NCBI RefSeq assembly: GCF_014279795.1
Contig: NZ_CP047945.1
Span: 2,314,572 to 2,378,571, forward strand
Direction: 5' to 3'
Length of the DNA: 64,000 nucleotides
Source of the DNA: Synechococcus sp. PROS-7-1
Lineage (GTDB): Bacteria > Cyanobacteriota > Cyanobacteriia > PCC-6307 > Cyanobiaceae
The notes under the pieces are model-generated. The model did no database searches, was not told the DNA's origin, and saw only the letters and a list, made by a program, of their open reading frames with translations. Of the stretch, positions 1-7,970 are shown piece by piece (position 1 is the stretch's first letter; each line of letters starts with the position of its first letter). Position numbers and translations under genes: made by a program.

Positions 1-855
1 CTGCCAGTGCTCGAAGCCTTGTTGGTCGGCCATCACAGCGGTGCCAGCGGCGAGCGCCAAACCATTCACCGGCCAGGGATCGCGCCACTGACTCCACTGC
101 TGAAGCCGCTCAGGCGCAGCGATGGCGTAACCCAGTCGCAACCCCGCCACCGCAAACAGCTTGGTGAGGCTGCGGATCACTACCAGGTTGGGATATTCGG
201 CTAAGAGCGGTATCAACGTTTGCCGTTCACCCTCCGGCACCAGGGGCAGGAAGGCTTCATCGCAGATCACCAGGCGGTGACGCGCCAAGAGCGGCTCCAG
301 GGACGCGCGGCTCCAGAGCTGGCCGGTGGGGTTGTGGGGATTGGTGATCCAAACAACGGATGCATTCGCCAGCGAGTCCGGTGCGAACGGCCAGGGATGG
401 GGATCGCTCTGATCAGACCAGGCGAGCGGTAGCGACACAGATACACAGGCGGCGTCCCAGCAGCGCAGGGCCCTGGCGTAATCAGCGAAACCCGGCTGGG
501 GCAGAGCACTGACCCCGAGCGCGGCAGCATCACGGGCCACCCATGTGAAGAGCTCGGCAGCACCGTTGCCGGGCAACACCTGCTCTGGCGGGACGCCATG
601 CCAGGCAGCGATCGCTTCACGAAGCGCCGCTTGGCTGCGATCGGGATAGTCACGCAGGGCACTGCTGCGCATGGCCTCAGCAAGGGCCTGTCGCAGTCGG
701 CGGGGTGGAGAAAACGGCACCAGCGAGGCGCTGGCATCTAGAACCCGCCCTGGATTCAGGCCAAACCGCTGCGCTTCCTGGATCAGGTTGCCGCCATGGG
801 GAGGTGGTCCGTTGCTCACACCAGACGCCAGCTGCTTTCGCTCCATCCTGCCCAT
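1..855 (-). CDS. cobD: L-threonine-O-3-phosphate decarboxylase / histidinol-phosphate aminotransferase-like PLP enzyme (3' end outside window)
   Basis: Fold-type I PLP enzyme. In the cobalamin pathway this family decarboxylates threonine phosphate to aminopropanol phosphate. The frame is open from position 855 to the window edge, so the C-terminus is missing. Visible motifs are a PLP-site segment ITNPHNPTGQLW, VICDEAFLPL with the PLP-pairing Asp, and SLTKLFAVAGLRLGY, whose Lys is the likely Schiff-base residue. Two in-frame ATGs lie six bases apart (855 and 846). The family also includes HisC, so the decarboxylase reaction is inferred from similarity to short CobC/CobD proteins. It points away from the pilus locus. 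Confidence 0.75.
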   Translation of the reverse strand, partial: MGRMERKQLASGVSNGPPPHGGNLIQEAQRFGLNPGRVLDASASLVPFSPPRRLRQALAEAMRSSALRDYPDRSQAALREAIAAWHGVPPEQVLPGNGAAELFTWVARDAAALGVSALPQPGFADYARALRCWDAACVSVSLPLAWSDQSDPHPWPFAPDSLANASVVWITNPHNPTGQLWSRASLEPLLARHRLVICDEAFLPLVPEGERQTLIPLLAEYPNLVVIRSLTKLFAVAGLRLGYAIAAPERLQQWSQWRDPWPVNGLALAAGTAVMADQQGFEHWQ

Positions 856-892
856 GGCAGGACGGTCGAGCCGACGGCAGTCAGAAGCCCGT

Positions 893-1621
893 CTAGCTTT
901 TGCATCCAGCTGCGTAGTCCTTCGGCAACGGCGCACCCCAGTCGTTCTGGGGAAGAGTGTTGAACGGTGGGGCGTAGACCTGTTTCACCATTTCAAAGCC
1001 CGTGGGGATCGCGGAGCGTTGAGGGTCGTAATTGACAATCCAGAAGTAGTCGTAGTTCTTGCCAGGCCATGTTTTTGGCACGCCTGGAAGCTGGTCAAGG
1101 TTGAGTAACTGGCGCAGGGTGACCTTCTCACCAGGGTTTTGACGCTCGAGGCGAGCACTGGCGATGGAGGTGTGCTGCCAGGTCATCACAACAGTGCGGT
1201 CATGCCAGGCCGGATTGGTCAACACATCAGCAGCGGCAATGCTTGTGGCGTTCTTGAGCTCCTGTGGCACAGCTGCTCCACCACCATCAAGCGGCACGAC
1301 GGCATAGGTGTTGATCGGCATCCCCCAACTCTGAGCGGAGGGAGCAGCCAACTCCAACGTGTGCAAGGTGATAGCCAAAAAAGCCGCAGGGGCCTGACCA
1401 CCCAACAGCACGCTGTTCGTGGCATTACGACCCAAGTAGGTGTCACGCAGCGCAAGAGATCGTTGCTGCCCGATCGCACACAAGGCGTAGGCATTGGCCT
1501 TTTCGCCATGGCGCAGAAGGATGACCTTGCGAGGCACCGCGTGAGCAGACGACAGACAGGTGCCAAGCATGGACAGGACGACACCTGTTACCAGAAGGGG
1601 GCGGACTCTCTGGGAAAGCAT
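893..1621 (-). CDS. Exported histidine phosphatase superfamily protein
   Basis: Phosphoglycerate-mutase-like (histidine phosphatase) fold. VILLRHGEKAN carries the phospho-accepting His of the RHG signature, and WQHTSIASA near residue 170 supplies the second catalytic His. Starting at 1621 gives a clean signal peptide ending SSAHA before VPRK, so the enzyme is probably periplasmic. An in-frame ATG at 1696 would add 25 residues and bury the signal peptide. The substrate cannot be read from the sequence. It lies directly downstream of, and on the same strand as, the upstream-facing intergenic region, with the CobD-like gene 38 bases beyond its stop. Confidence 0.7.
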   Translation of the reverse strand: MLSQRVRPLLVTGVVLSMLGTCLSSAHAVPRKVILLRHGEKANAYALCAIGQQRSLALRDTYLGRNATNSVLLGGQAPAAFLAITLHTLELAAPSAQSWGMPINTYAVVPLDGGGAAVPQELKNATSIAAADVLTNPAWHDRTVVMTWQHTSIASARLERQNPGEKVTLRQLLNLDQLPGVPKTWPGKNYDYFWIVNYDPQRSAIPTGFEMVKQVYAPPFNTLPQNDWGAPLPKDYAAGCKS

Positions 1622-2298
1622 CGGGACACAGAGGGTGGCTATCGAGCTTTTGGTAGCAACGAATTTGCGTCGAGAGTTAGAGGGCAAGGTGCCCATGACC
1701 AGCGCGAGGAGCTGTCTAATACCAACGCCTGGCGAGGCGAGAACCAGGAGAGGGCAAACTTCCCGAAGTAGAGACCAGGGGGAGCGTGCAGAGCAGCTCC
1801 GGACGTCCCTCGAGAGGAATCAACACCATGCGAACCAACAACCAGACCATGGAATGGACTCAGGCGCTAGTCATTACAACTTGGAAAGATGGCGATGAAC
1901 CTTGGTCAAGAATGGGGAGCAAACAGACGAGAAGAATTCGCAACAGATGGATACATCCCCTTTCACCAAAGAGCAAAAAAGCTCCAACGTTGAGAAAGAC
2001 TACGCAAAACACAATGGGTGGCGCCCACGAAAAGCAACAGCACTAGATACAGAGGCAAAGCAGAATCGAGGCCAGAGAGGGAAACGATCGGAGGCAAAAC
2101 TAAGACCAGTAATAAACAGAAGCAGACAGACAACAGCGTCAGAACCGATGAAGCACAAGACAAGCCAGCGACAAAACGAAACACCGGGGCATGACACAAA
2201 CCAATTTTTTCCGGCAGATGCTTTAGCGCAAAGAGTCCAGGACAAGCGTTGACAAAAAAGCCTAGGGCGGCCAACATTAATTTGGCTTTTTAGAATTC
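1622..2298. other. Long intergenic region upstream of the pilin operon
   Basis: About 600-680 bases without a convincing gene. The plus strand is strikingly A/G-rich between about 1800 and 2200. The short open frames there translate to low-complexity Lys/Gln/Arg-rich strings or, on the other strand, to hydrophobic strings, neither with a recognisable domain or a good start. It probably holds the divergent promoters of the phosphatase and the pilin operon and a long pilin 5' leader. The TTGACA box and inverted repeat are given separately. Confidence 0.5.
2249..2291 (+). promoter_or_regulatory. TTGACA box and inverted repeat just before the first pilin
   Basis: TTGACA at 2249-2254 is followed 17 bases later only by a weak -10 (CAACAT). 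AAAAAGCC (2255-2262) and GGCTTTTT (2284-2291) form a perfect 8-bp inverted repeat that ends 7 bases before the ATG at 2299. No Shine-Dalgarno-like purine run precedes that ATG. The hairpin could be a terminator/attenuator for an upstream transcript or a leader structure that limits pilin translation. These roles are inference; only the repeat is directly seen. Confidence 0.35.
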
Positions 2299-2772
2299 AT
2301 GACTCTTCTCCAGGCCTACCTCAACAAGCCAAGTACTCGCCGCGTTCTGAACCGCAAGGCAGGCGAGCAAGGCTTTTCACTCATCGAGCTTGTTGTCGTC
2401 ATCGCCGTTTTGGCTGTGCTGATCGTGATTGCACTGCCAAACTTCCAGGGCGTAACCGATGACGCAGCTGTGTCATCAGGTAAAAAATATTTAGTTGACG
2501 GGTACACCGAATGCAACATTGCAAGAACAAGGGGGCTCGCAACTGGCGCATCGGGAGGCCCAAGCATTACGCCGCCAACAATTAATGGCGGCACTTTCAG
2601 CACTACCTCCGCAATTCCTTGTCCGATAGCAGCAGGAACAACCTTGACATACACACCTGCATTGACGTCTATTCCAACGTTCACAATTGACTTATACTCA
2701 GGAGCAAAAACATGTGTAGTCGCGGGTAGAGGAACTGGATATAACTGCAATGCAACGACGCTTAAGTGGTGA
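2299..2772 (+). CDS. pilA: Type IV prepilin (major-pilin type, 157 aa)
   Basis: A long 27-28 residue leader ends in GEQG, followed by the prepilin peptidase site and N-methylated helix FSLIELVVVIAVLAVLIVIALPNF, with Glu at +5 of the mature chain. The rest is a short globular domain with Cys residues near 98, 139 and 150. The length suits a major pilin or GspG-like subunit of a cyanobacterial type IV pilus. It is the first gene of an operon with a second pilin, pilB, pilT and pilC. Its 3' end overlaps the next gene by 23 bases. Start at 2299 is the only ATG giving the leader. Confidence 0.85.
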   Translation: MTLLQAYLNKPSTRRVLNRKAGEQGFSLIELVVVIAVLAVLIVIALPNFQGVTDDAAVSSGKKYLVDGYTECNIARTRGLATGASGGPSITPPTINGGTFSTTSAIPCPIAAGTTLTYTPALTSIPTFTIDLYSGAKTCVVAGRGTGYNCNATTLKW

Positions 2773-4042
2773 ATCGCGATGCCCAAATGGGCCAAGGGGC
2801 TTCACACTCCTAGAGCTGATTGTCGTCATCTCTGTGCTTGGAATTTTATCATCTTTATCAATTCCTCCTATCGCAAGTTGGATTAAAGAGTCCAAGATTG
2901 ATGGAGCAAAAGCTCAAGTCAACACCGCTGCTGCAGATTGCCTACAAAGGCTAAGAACATCGGATAATCAAGATATCGCAGTTGATTCAAATATAATTTC
3001 CGATGACAATCTCAAGCAATATGGATACAAAATAGCGTCCGGCGGCAATAAATGTTCTTATTTTTCAATTGAGCCTCTCGATAGCGACGAAACGCATAGG
3101 TTCCCAATGGGTTTTGCAATTGGGCTAGGGAAGCTCACCAAGTTGGCGACGCCAACTGGGGCAGAATCACTGCCTTCCTGCAAGAGCTGGGCAGGAGAAA
3201 ACTGCTCAGTAAGCGAAGATCTAAAAAGACATGTTGAATATCTTGAGAAAATTAATGCAGCGAAGAATTCCTGCGAGTCGACATATAACCAATGGATCAC
3301 AGCGAAAAGCAGCGGCTCAAATGTTCGCTGGAATCCTACCGGTGATAGCAAATGCCCACCACGCCCCCCAATCGAAGATGCTCAATATTGCACACCAAAC
3401 TCATGCAATAGAAAGGTCTATGCACTCGACGGAACGGTAGTTGGCTATACACAAGAAGACTACGATAAAGCGCTAGAAGAAAAATATGGACGCATTTGCA
3501 CTGAAAAGCTAGAAGATCTCAGAAATCAAACACCGCCATTTACCAACCCCAGCGAACAACCGATCACCATTACCGAATGCGGACCTCAAGAATTCTGGTT
3601 TCACAAAGGCAAAGAAGCCGCCACACAAGACGAGTGGACAGGATTAATGTGTGAAGATGAGATCAACAATGTCATCTCATCAGGAGGCCTAAACAATAAA
3701 GCTCTTCCATATTGCGGCTCAGAGCCTGTTTATATCTGCGATGGCACAAAGCAGCCCAATGCAGAAAAATACCAGCAATGCGTCGAGGCCAATGAAGGTG
3801 CAAAATGTCAATCTGAAATCAATGAGCTAATACGCACAAGTCCTAATGGAGTTGTCTCTCATCCATCCAAAGGACGAGCAACACCCCCCTGCGGGGATAC
3901 CTTTTGGGTGTGCAACAACACCTACAAAGATAGCGAAGAAAAATTTAATGCTGATTGCCCGAGTCAACCACCACCAACATGCAAACCAAGAAATCAAAGA
4001 CGTTGCGATAAATTTGGCGGCATATGGTGCAAATGCGCCTGA
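2750..4042 (+). CDS. Large Cys-rich type IV pilin-like protein (430 aa)
   Basis: The prepilin N-terminus GPRG plus FTLLELIVVISVLGILSSLSIPPI (cleavage after Gly about residue 17, Glu +5) is fused to a C-terminal region of about 390 residues. That region has many paired Cys, including a closing CKPRNQRRCDKFGGIWCKC. This is far larger than ordinary pilins (about 150 aa) and resembles a pilus-borne adhesin or tip subunit. It overlaps the preceding pilin by 23 bases and ends 6 bases before pilB, so the three genes are probably co-translated. Base composition is clearly more AT-rich than the surrounding chromosome, as expected for a variable surface protein. Ligand unknown. Confidence 0.75.
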   Translation: MQRRLSGESRCPNGPRGFTLLELIVVISVLGILSSLSIPPIASWIKESKIDGAKAQVNTAAADCLQRLRTSDNQDIAVDSNIISDDNLKQYGYKIASGGNKCSYFSIEPLDSDETHRFPMGFAIGLGKLTKLATPTGAESLPSCKSWAGENCSVSEDLKRHVEYLEKINAAKNSCESTYNQWITAKSSGSNVRWNPTGDSKCPPRPPIEDAQYCTPNSCNRKVYALDGTVVGYTQEDYDKALEEKYGRICTEKLEDLRNQTPPFTNPSEQPITITECGPQEFWFHKGKEAATQDEWTGLMCEDEINNVISSGGLNNKALPYCGSEPVYICDGTKQPNAEKYQQCVEANEGAKCQSEINELIRTSPNGVVSHPSKGRATPPCGDTFWVCNNTYKDSEEKFNADCPSQPPPTCKPRNQRRCDKFGGIWCKCA

Positions 4043-4048
4043 ACATGA

Positions 4049-5692
4049 ATGGAATTAACACCTACCACAACTCGTCAACTCGTCGACAAACTATTTTCCC
4101 TGCAGTGGTGCAGAGAAAATCTAGTCGTACCGATTAATACAATCACCAATGGACAGGCACAGTCGCAAATAATCACGATTGCCATCGGAAATTTTAGCTA
4201 CCTAGCAACAATTGGCGAATTTATCAAAAAGCGCGCTGCAGAGAACGGATATGAGTGCCAGATCGTCGAAAAGCCAGCCAATGAAATACAGTCGCTGCTA
4301 GATCAAGCCGCTGAGGAACGGCTCATTAGCGGAGACAGCATCTCCGAAACAGAATTCAGCGATGATGCCATCCTTGATGCACTCAAAGAAGCCGAAGACG
4401 ATAATCAGCTGGGCTTTAACTTTGATTTCGACGATAGCGAAGAAGAAAATATTGAAGACATCGTCCAAGATCTCTCACTTGAAATGCTGGGAAGCAAAAT
4501 TCAACAGGCCGCTGCAAAAATCCTGATTCATGCCTGTCGCTCGAATGTCTCTGATATACACGTTGAACCCAGGCATGACGACTACAACATTCGCGTCCGG
4601 CGTGATGGCGTTATGCAGAACTATGTGAAAATACCTCGATCTGCAGGCATCAAATTAACAGCTTGTCTGAAAAATATGGCCAAAATGGATATTGCTGAGC
4701 GACGTGCATCTCAGGATGGAAAAATCAAACGCCGTTTCGAAGGGCAAACGATGGAATTCCGTTGCGCTACGGCTCCTGGAAAGTACGGCGAAAAGATGGT
4801 GATGAGGATTCTCAACAGCAATAGTGAGATGCTCAGCCTTGATCTTTTGATCTCTAACGACAATGTGCGCGAGCAATTTCGCTCCATTATCAATGAATCC
4901 AATGGCATCATTATTGTGTCGGGCCCCACCGGTTCTGGTAAATCCACAACGCTGGCTTCTGCGCTCAGAGAAAAAGATACTGGAGAACTCAATATTGTGA
5001 CTGCGGAAGATCCCATTGAATACGACCTTGGGGGCAACATCCAACAATTTCCTGTTGTCCGTGCAAAGGGTCAAACCTTTGCCAACTTACTGCGGACATT
5101 CCTACGGCAGGATCCCGATGTGATCCTGATCGGCGAAACCCGTGATCCCGAAACAGCGGAATCATCCATGGATGCTGCTGAAACGGGGCACCTTGTGTTC
5201 ACCACCTTGCACGCTAACAGTGCAGCAAGCTCTCTCACGCGACTCATGGACATGGAAGTACCCAGTTATAAATTGAATGCATCACTTCGCGGGGTGCTTG
5301 CTCAACGCCTGCTCCGAAAAGTTTGTCCGGAATGCAGCGCAGAGCGACCGATTAATGAGGCCGAAAGCCAATTCACTGGTATTCAACTTGGCACCAACGT
5401 GCGAGTAGCCACCTCTCTGAAAGCCGAAGACAAGCAACAACGCAAACAAGAGGGAAGCCTTTGCACCCGATGCAGCGGAACCGGCTACCAGGGGCGAATC
5501 GGTACCTATGAACTCATGAAAGTGAACCGCAACATCCGTGACGCCATCAAACAACAGAAATCAAACCATGAAATCGAGGAAATAGCCGTCGAAGATGGCA
5601 TGTTGACACTGAAAAGCTACGCTGTGGACCTGATCAAAAAACAACTCACCACCATTTCCGAACTCAAGAAAATCTGCAACACTGAACACTAA
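4049..5692 (+). CDS. pilB: Type IV pilus extension ATPase PilB (GspE family)
   Basis: Hexameric motor that powers pilus polymerisation at the inner membrane. N-terminal residues 1-130 form a divergent, acidic GspE-II-like region. The ATPase has a Walker A GPTGSGKST with Lys about 298, the Asp box TAEDPIEYDLGG, a Walker B region LLRTFLRQDPDVILIGETRD and a His box ETGHLVFTTLHAN. A tetracysteine zinc motif (CPEC near residue 428, CTRC near 472) is typical of GspE/PilB. At 547 aa it is somewhat short because the N-domain is reduced. It lies 6 bases after the large pilin and 13 bases before pilT. Confidence 0.9.
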   Translation: MELTPTTTRQLVDKLFSLQWCRENLVVPINTITNGQAQSQIITIAIGNFSYLATIGEFIKKRAAENGYECQIVEKPANEIQSLLDQAAEERLISGDSISETEFSDDAILDALKEAEDDNQLGFNFDFDDSEEENIEDIVQDLSLEMLGSKIQQAAAKILIHACRSNVSDIHVEPRHDDYNIRVRRDGVMQNYVKIPRSAGIKLTACLKNMAKMDIAERRASQDGKIKRRFEGQTMEFRCATAPGKYGEKMVMRILNSNSEMLSLDLLISNDNVREQFRSIINESNGIIIVSGPTGSGKSTTLASALREKDTGELNIVTAEDPIEYDLGGNIQQFPVVRAKGQTFANLLRTFLRQDPDVILIGETRDPETAESSMDAAETGHLVFTTLHANSAASSLTRLMDMEVPSYKLNASLRGVLAQRLLRKVCPECSAERPINEAESQFTGIQLGTNVRVATSLKAEDKQQRKQEGSLCTRCSGTGYQGRIGTYELMKVNRNIRDAIKQQKSNHEIEEIAVEDGMLTLKSYAVDLIKKQLTTISELKKICNTEH

Positions 5693-5705
5693 CAGCACTC
5701 TTGCT

Positions 5706-6758
5706 ATGAAACTGGCTCGCCAAATCGTTCAATTTGCTATTAATGCTGGTTCGTCTGATATCCATCTGGAAGAAGAGTCGCCCATAGCCATACGTACAAA
5801 TTCAGACATTCGCATTCTTGATAATATCCTGAAGAAGCAAGACATGGATCAATTGCTTGGAGAGCTACTCGGTCAAGAGAAATTAAAGATATTTGAAAAA
5901 CATAATGATTTGGATACATCAATCGGACTCGAGGGACTCTCACGCATTCGTATCAATGCCTACGTGGCCAACAATAAGCGCTGTCTCACGTTAAGGATAC
6001 TCCCTGACAATTTACCTCGCTGGCAGGATCTAGGTCTGCCCCAACCACTCATTGATCTCACGAATAAACATCGCGGTCTTTTGCTCTGCACAGGTCCCAC
6101 AGGCTCAGGTAAATCCACGACACTTGCGGCCTTTATCAATTGCATTCTCGAAACTCAGAAACGCCACATTCTCACTATTGAAGATCCGATTGAATTTGAG
6201 TTTTCTCACTCGCGTCATTCAATCATTCATCAACGTGAGGTTAAACGCGACACCCAATCGTTTGCCTCTGCTCTGCGTGCAGCTCTGCGGGAAGATCCCG
6301 ATGTGATCTACATTGGTGAGATGCGGGATCTGGAAACGATTCAACTCGCCATTACCGCCGCAGAAACCGGTCACTTGGTACTCGGCACCCTGCACACCGC
6401 TTCAGCCGCCAAAACAGTGGAGCGGATCGTGGATGTTTTCCCTGGTGATCAGCAGGAACAGGCCAGATTGCAAGTGTCAACCTCCTTGGTCGGGATCATG
6501 TCGCAAACACTCTGCAAAAACACATCCGGCAAACGCTCACTGGCCTATGAATTGTTGATTAATACACCCGCAATCGCCAATCTAATTCGAGAACGGAAAG
6601 TGAGTCAAATTTACTCACAGCTGCAAACTGGCAGCCGCGAAGGTATGAATACACTGGAGCAATGTTTGCAGAGCCTGGTGGATGCAGGCACGATCACCCT
6701 GCAAGAAGCGATCGGGAAAGCCTCCAATCCCAAAGCCATTCTTCAGGCCAACACTTAA
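5706..6758 (+). CDS. pilT: Twitching motility/pilus retraction ATPase PilT
   Basis: Retraction motor that depolymerises type IV pili. 350 aa, normal for PilT. Walker A GPTGSGKST has its Lys about residue 136. The PilT-specific stretch ALREDPDVIYIGEMRDLET is present, followed by the His box AETGHLVLGTLHTASAAKT. The zinc tetracysteine of PilB is absent, as expected. A retraction ATPase suggests these pili are dynamic (motility, DNA uptake or adhesion) and do not belong to a pure type II secretion system. It sits inside the pilB-pilT-pilC operon with gaps of 13 and 3 bases. Confidence 0.92.
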   Translation: MKLARQIVQFAINAGSSDIHLEEESPIAIRTNSDIRILDNILKKQDMDQLLGELLGQEKLKIFEKHNDLDTSIGLEGLSRIRINAYVANNKRCLTLRILPDNLPRWQDLGLPQPLIDLTNKHRGLLLCTGPTGSGKSTTLAAFINCILETQKRHILTIEDPIEFEFSHSRHSIIHQREVKRDTQSFASALRAALREDPDVIYIGEMRDLETIQLAITAAETGHLVLGTLHTASAAKTVERIVDVFPGDQQEQARLQVSTSLVGIMSQTLCKNTSGKRSLAYELLINTPAIANLIRERKVSQIYSQLQTGSREGMNTLEQCLQSLVDAGTITLQEAIGKASNPKAILQANT

Positions 6759-6761
6759 GCC

Positions 6762-7940
6762 ATGGCCACTTACGGCAACACCAGCCTCAACAAAGCTGCA
6801 AGCAGCACACTGGCGGCCAGAGAAAACCCACCATCGAGCAGCATGATCAGTTTGTTCAGCGGCCTGTTGGGAGGGCAGCCAGCACCACAACAACTCAAGG
6901 TGCCCCAAAAAGATCTGCTTGTGTTCTTTCGGCAGCTTTCAGTGATTCTGCAGAGCGGCGTTTCGCTCGCTCAAGGGTTGACACTGATTGCCGAGAACAT
7001 GACTAACAAAAAGCTAGCCCATTGTGTGCAACGAATCGCGGCGAGGCTCAGTGCAGGGGAAGAACTCTCTCTCTCATTGCGGCAATACCCCAAGGTTTTC
7101 AAACCGATCACGGTGGGATTGATTGAAGCCGGTGAAACTGGCGGAATTCTCGATTTAGTGCTGGAACGCATCGCCCTACTGATGGAAGAGCAGGCCAAGA
7201 TCCGAGGTCAGATTATCGGGGCGCTGGTCTACCCCTCATTGGTATTTCTCTTAGCCATCTCCGTGAGCCTTGGTCTTTTGATTTTTATCGTTCCCAAGTT
7301 CAAAGACATGTTCGATGGCATGGGCGCTGACCTGCCTGCGCTCACGTCCTTCATGCTCACCCTCTCCAAACTGGTCACCAGTTGGCAATTCGCCGTTGGT
7401 GCTCCGCTCACAATCCTGGGGCTTCTATATGGCTTCCGTACCGTCTATGCCAGCAAAATAGGACGTTTGCGCATCGACACAGCCATTTTCCGCGTGCCCT
7501 TGTTTGGCGATCTCATCCTGCGCTCTGAAATGGCGGGAATGTGTGACACATTGGCCACCCTGGTGAATTCAGGCATTCCTGTGGTTGATGGTCTGGAACG
7601 CTGCGTATCGGCAAGTTCGAATGAACGGATTCGCACCACAATCCGTCGTGGTATCAATCTAGTGATGCAAGGACAGGAACTCAATTACTCTCTCGCCAAA
7701 AGCCAGGTGTTTCCAAAACTGGTTATTTCGATGATTAAAATAGGCGAAGAAACAGGCCAGCTCAGCTTCATGCTCGAGAAACTGGCGATTTTTTACAAGC
7801 GTGAAGTTGAATCCACTGTGAGCTCACTCACCAAAGCAATGGAACCTGCAGTGATCTTTGTGGTATCTGGAATTGTTGGCACCATCGTAATTTCCCTCTA
7901 TCTACCAATGTTCAGCCTGATTCAAAATTTTGGCAAATAG
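6762..7940 (+). CDS. pilC: Type IV pilus inner-membrane platform protein PilC (GspF family)
   Basis: Polytopic platform that links motor ATPases to pilin assembly. Two T2SSF repeats are visible: residues about 50-170, with FFRQLSVILQSGVSLAQGL, and about 255-380, with ILRSEMAGMCDTLATLVNSG. Three long hydrophobic helices are LVFLLAISVSLGLLIFIV, one near residue 215 and a C-terminal one. The 392-aa length fits. The first 45 residues are Ser/Gly/Ala-rich and poorly conserved, so a later start cannot be excluded. It is the last gene of the plus-strand operon and converges with the PilM-like gene 30 bases away. Confidence 0.9.
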   Translation: MATYGNTSLNKAASSTLAARENPPSSSMISLFSGLLGGQPAPQQLKVPQKDLLVFFRQLSVILQSGVSLAQGLTLIAENMTNKKLAHCVQRIAARLSAGEELSLSLRQYPKVFKPITVGLIEAGETGGILDLVLERIALLMEEQAKIRGQIIGALVYPSLVFLLAISVSLGLLIFIVPKFKDMFDGMGADLPALTSFMLTLSKLVTSWQFAVGAPLTILGLLYGFRTVYASKIGRLRIDTAIFRVPLFGDLILRSEMAGMCDTLATLVNSGIPVVDGLERCVSASSNERIRTTIRRGINLVMQGQELNYSLAKSQVFPKLVISMIKIGEETGQLSFMLEKLAIFYKREVESTVSSLTKAMEPAVIFVVSGIVGTIVISLYLPMFSLIQNFGK

Positions 7941-7970
7941 AGAATTTTCCATCTATCAATTGATTCAACG

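Noticed and set aside
1902-2252. Open frame of 116 codons upstream of the pilin
   Set aside because: Low-complexity Lys/Gln/Arg translation from an A/G-rich strand, no ribosome-binding site, no domain.
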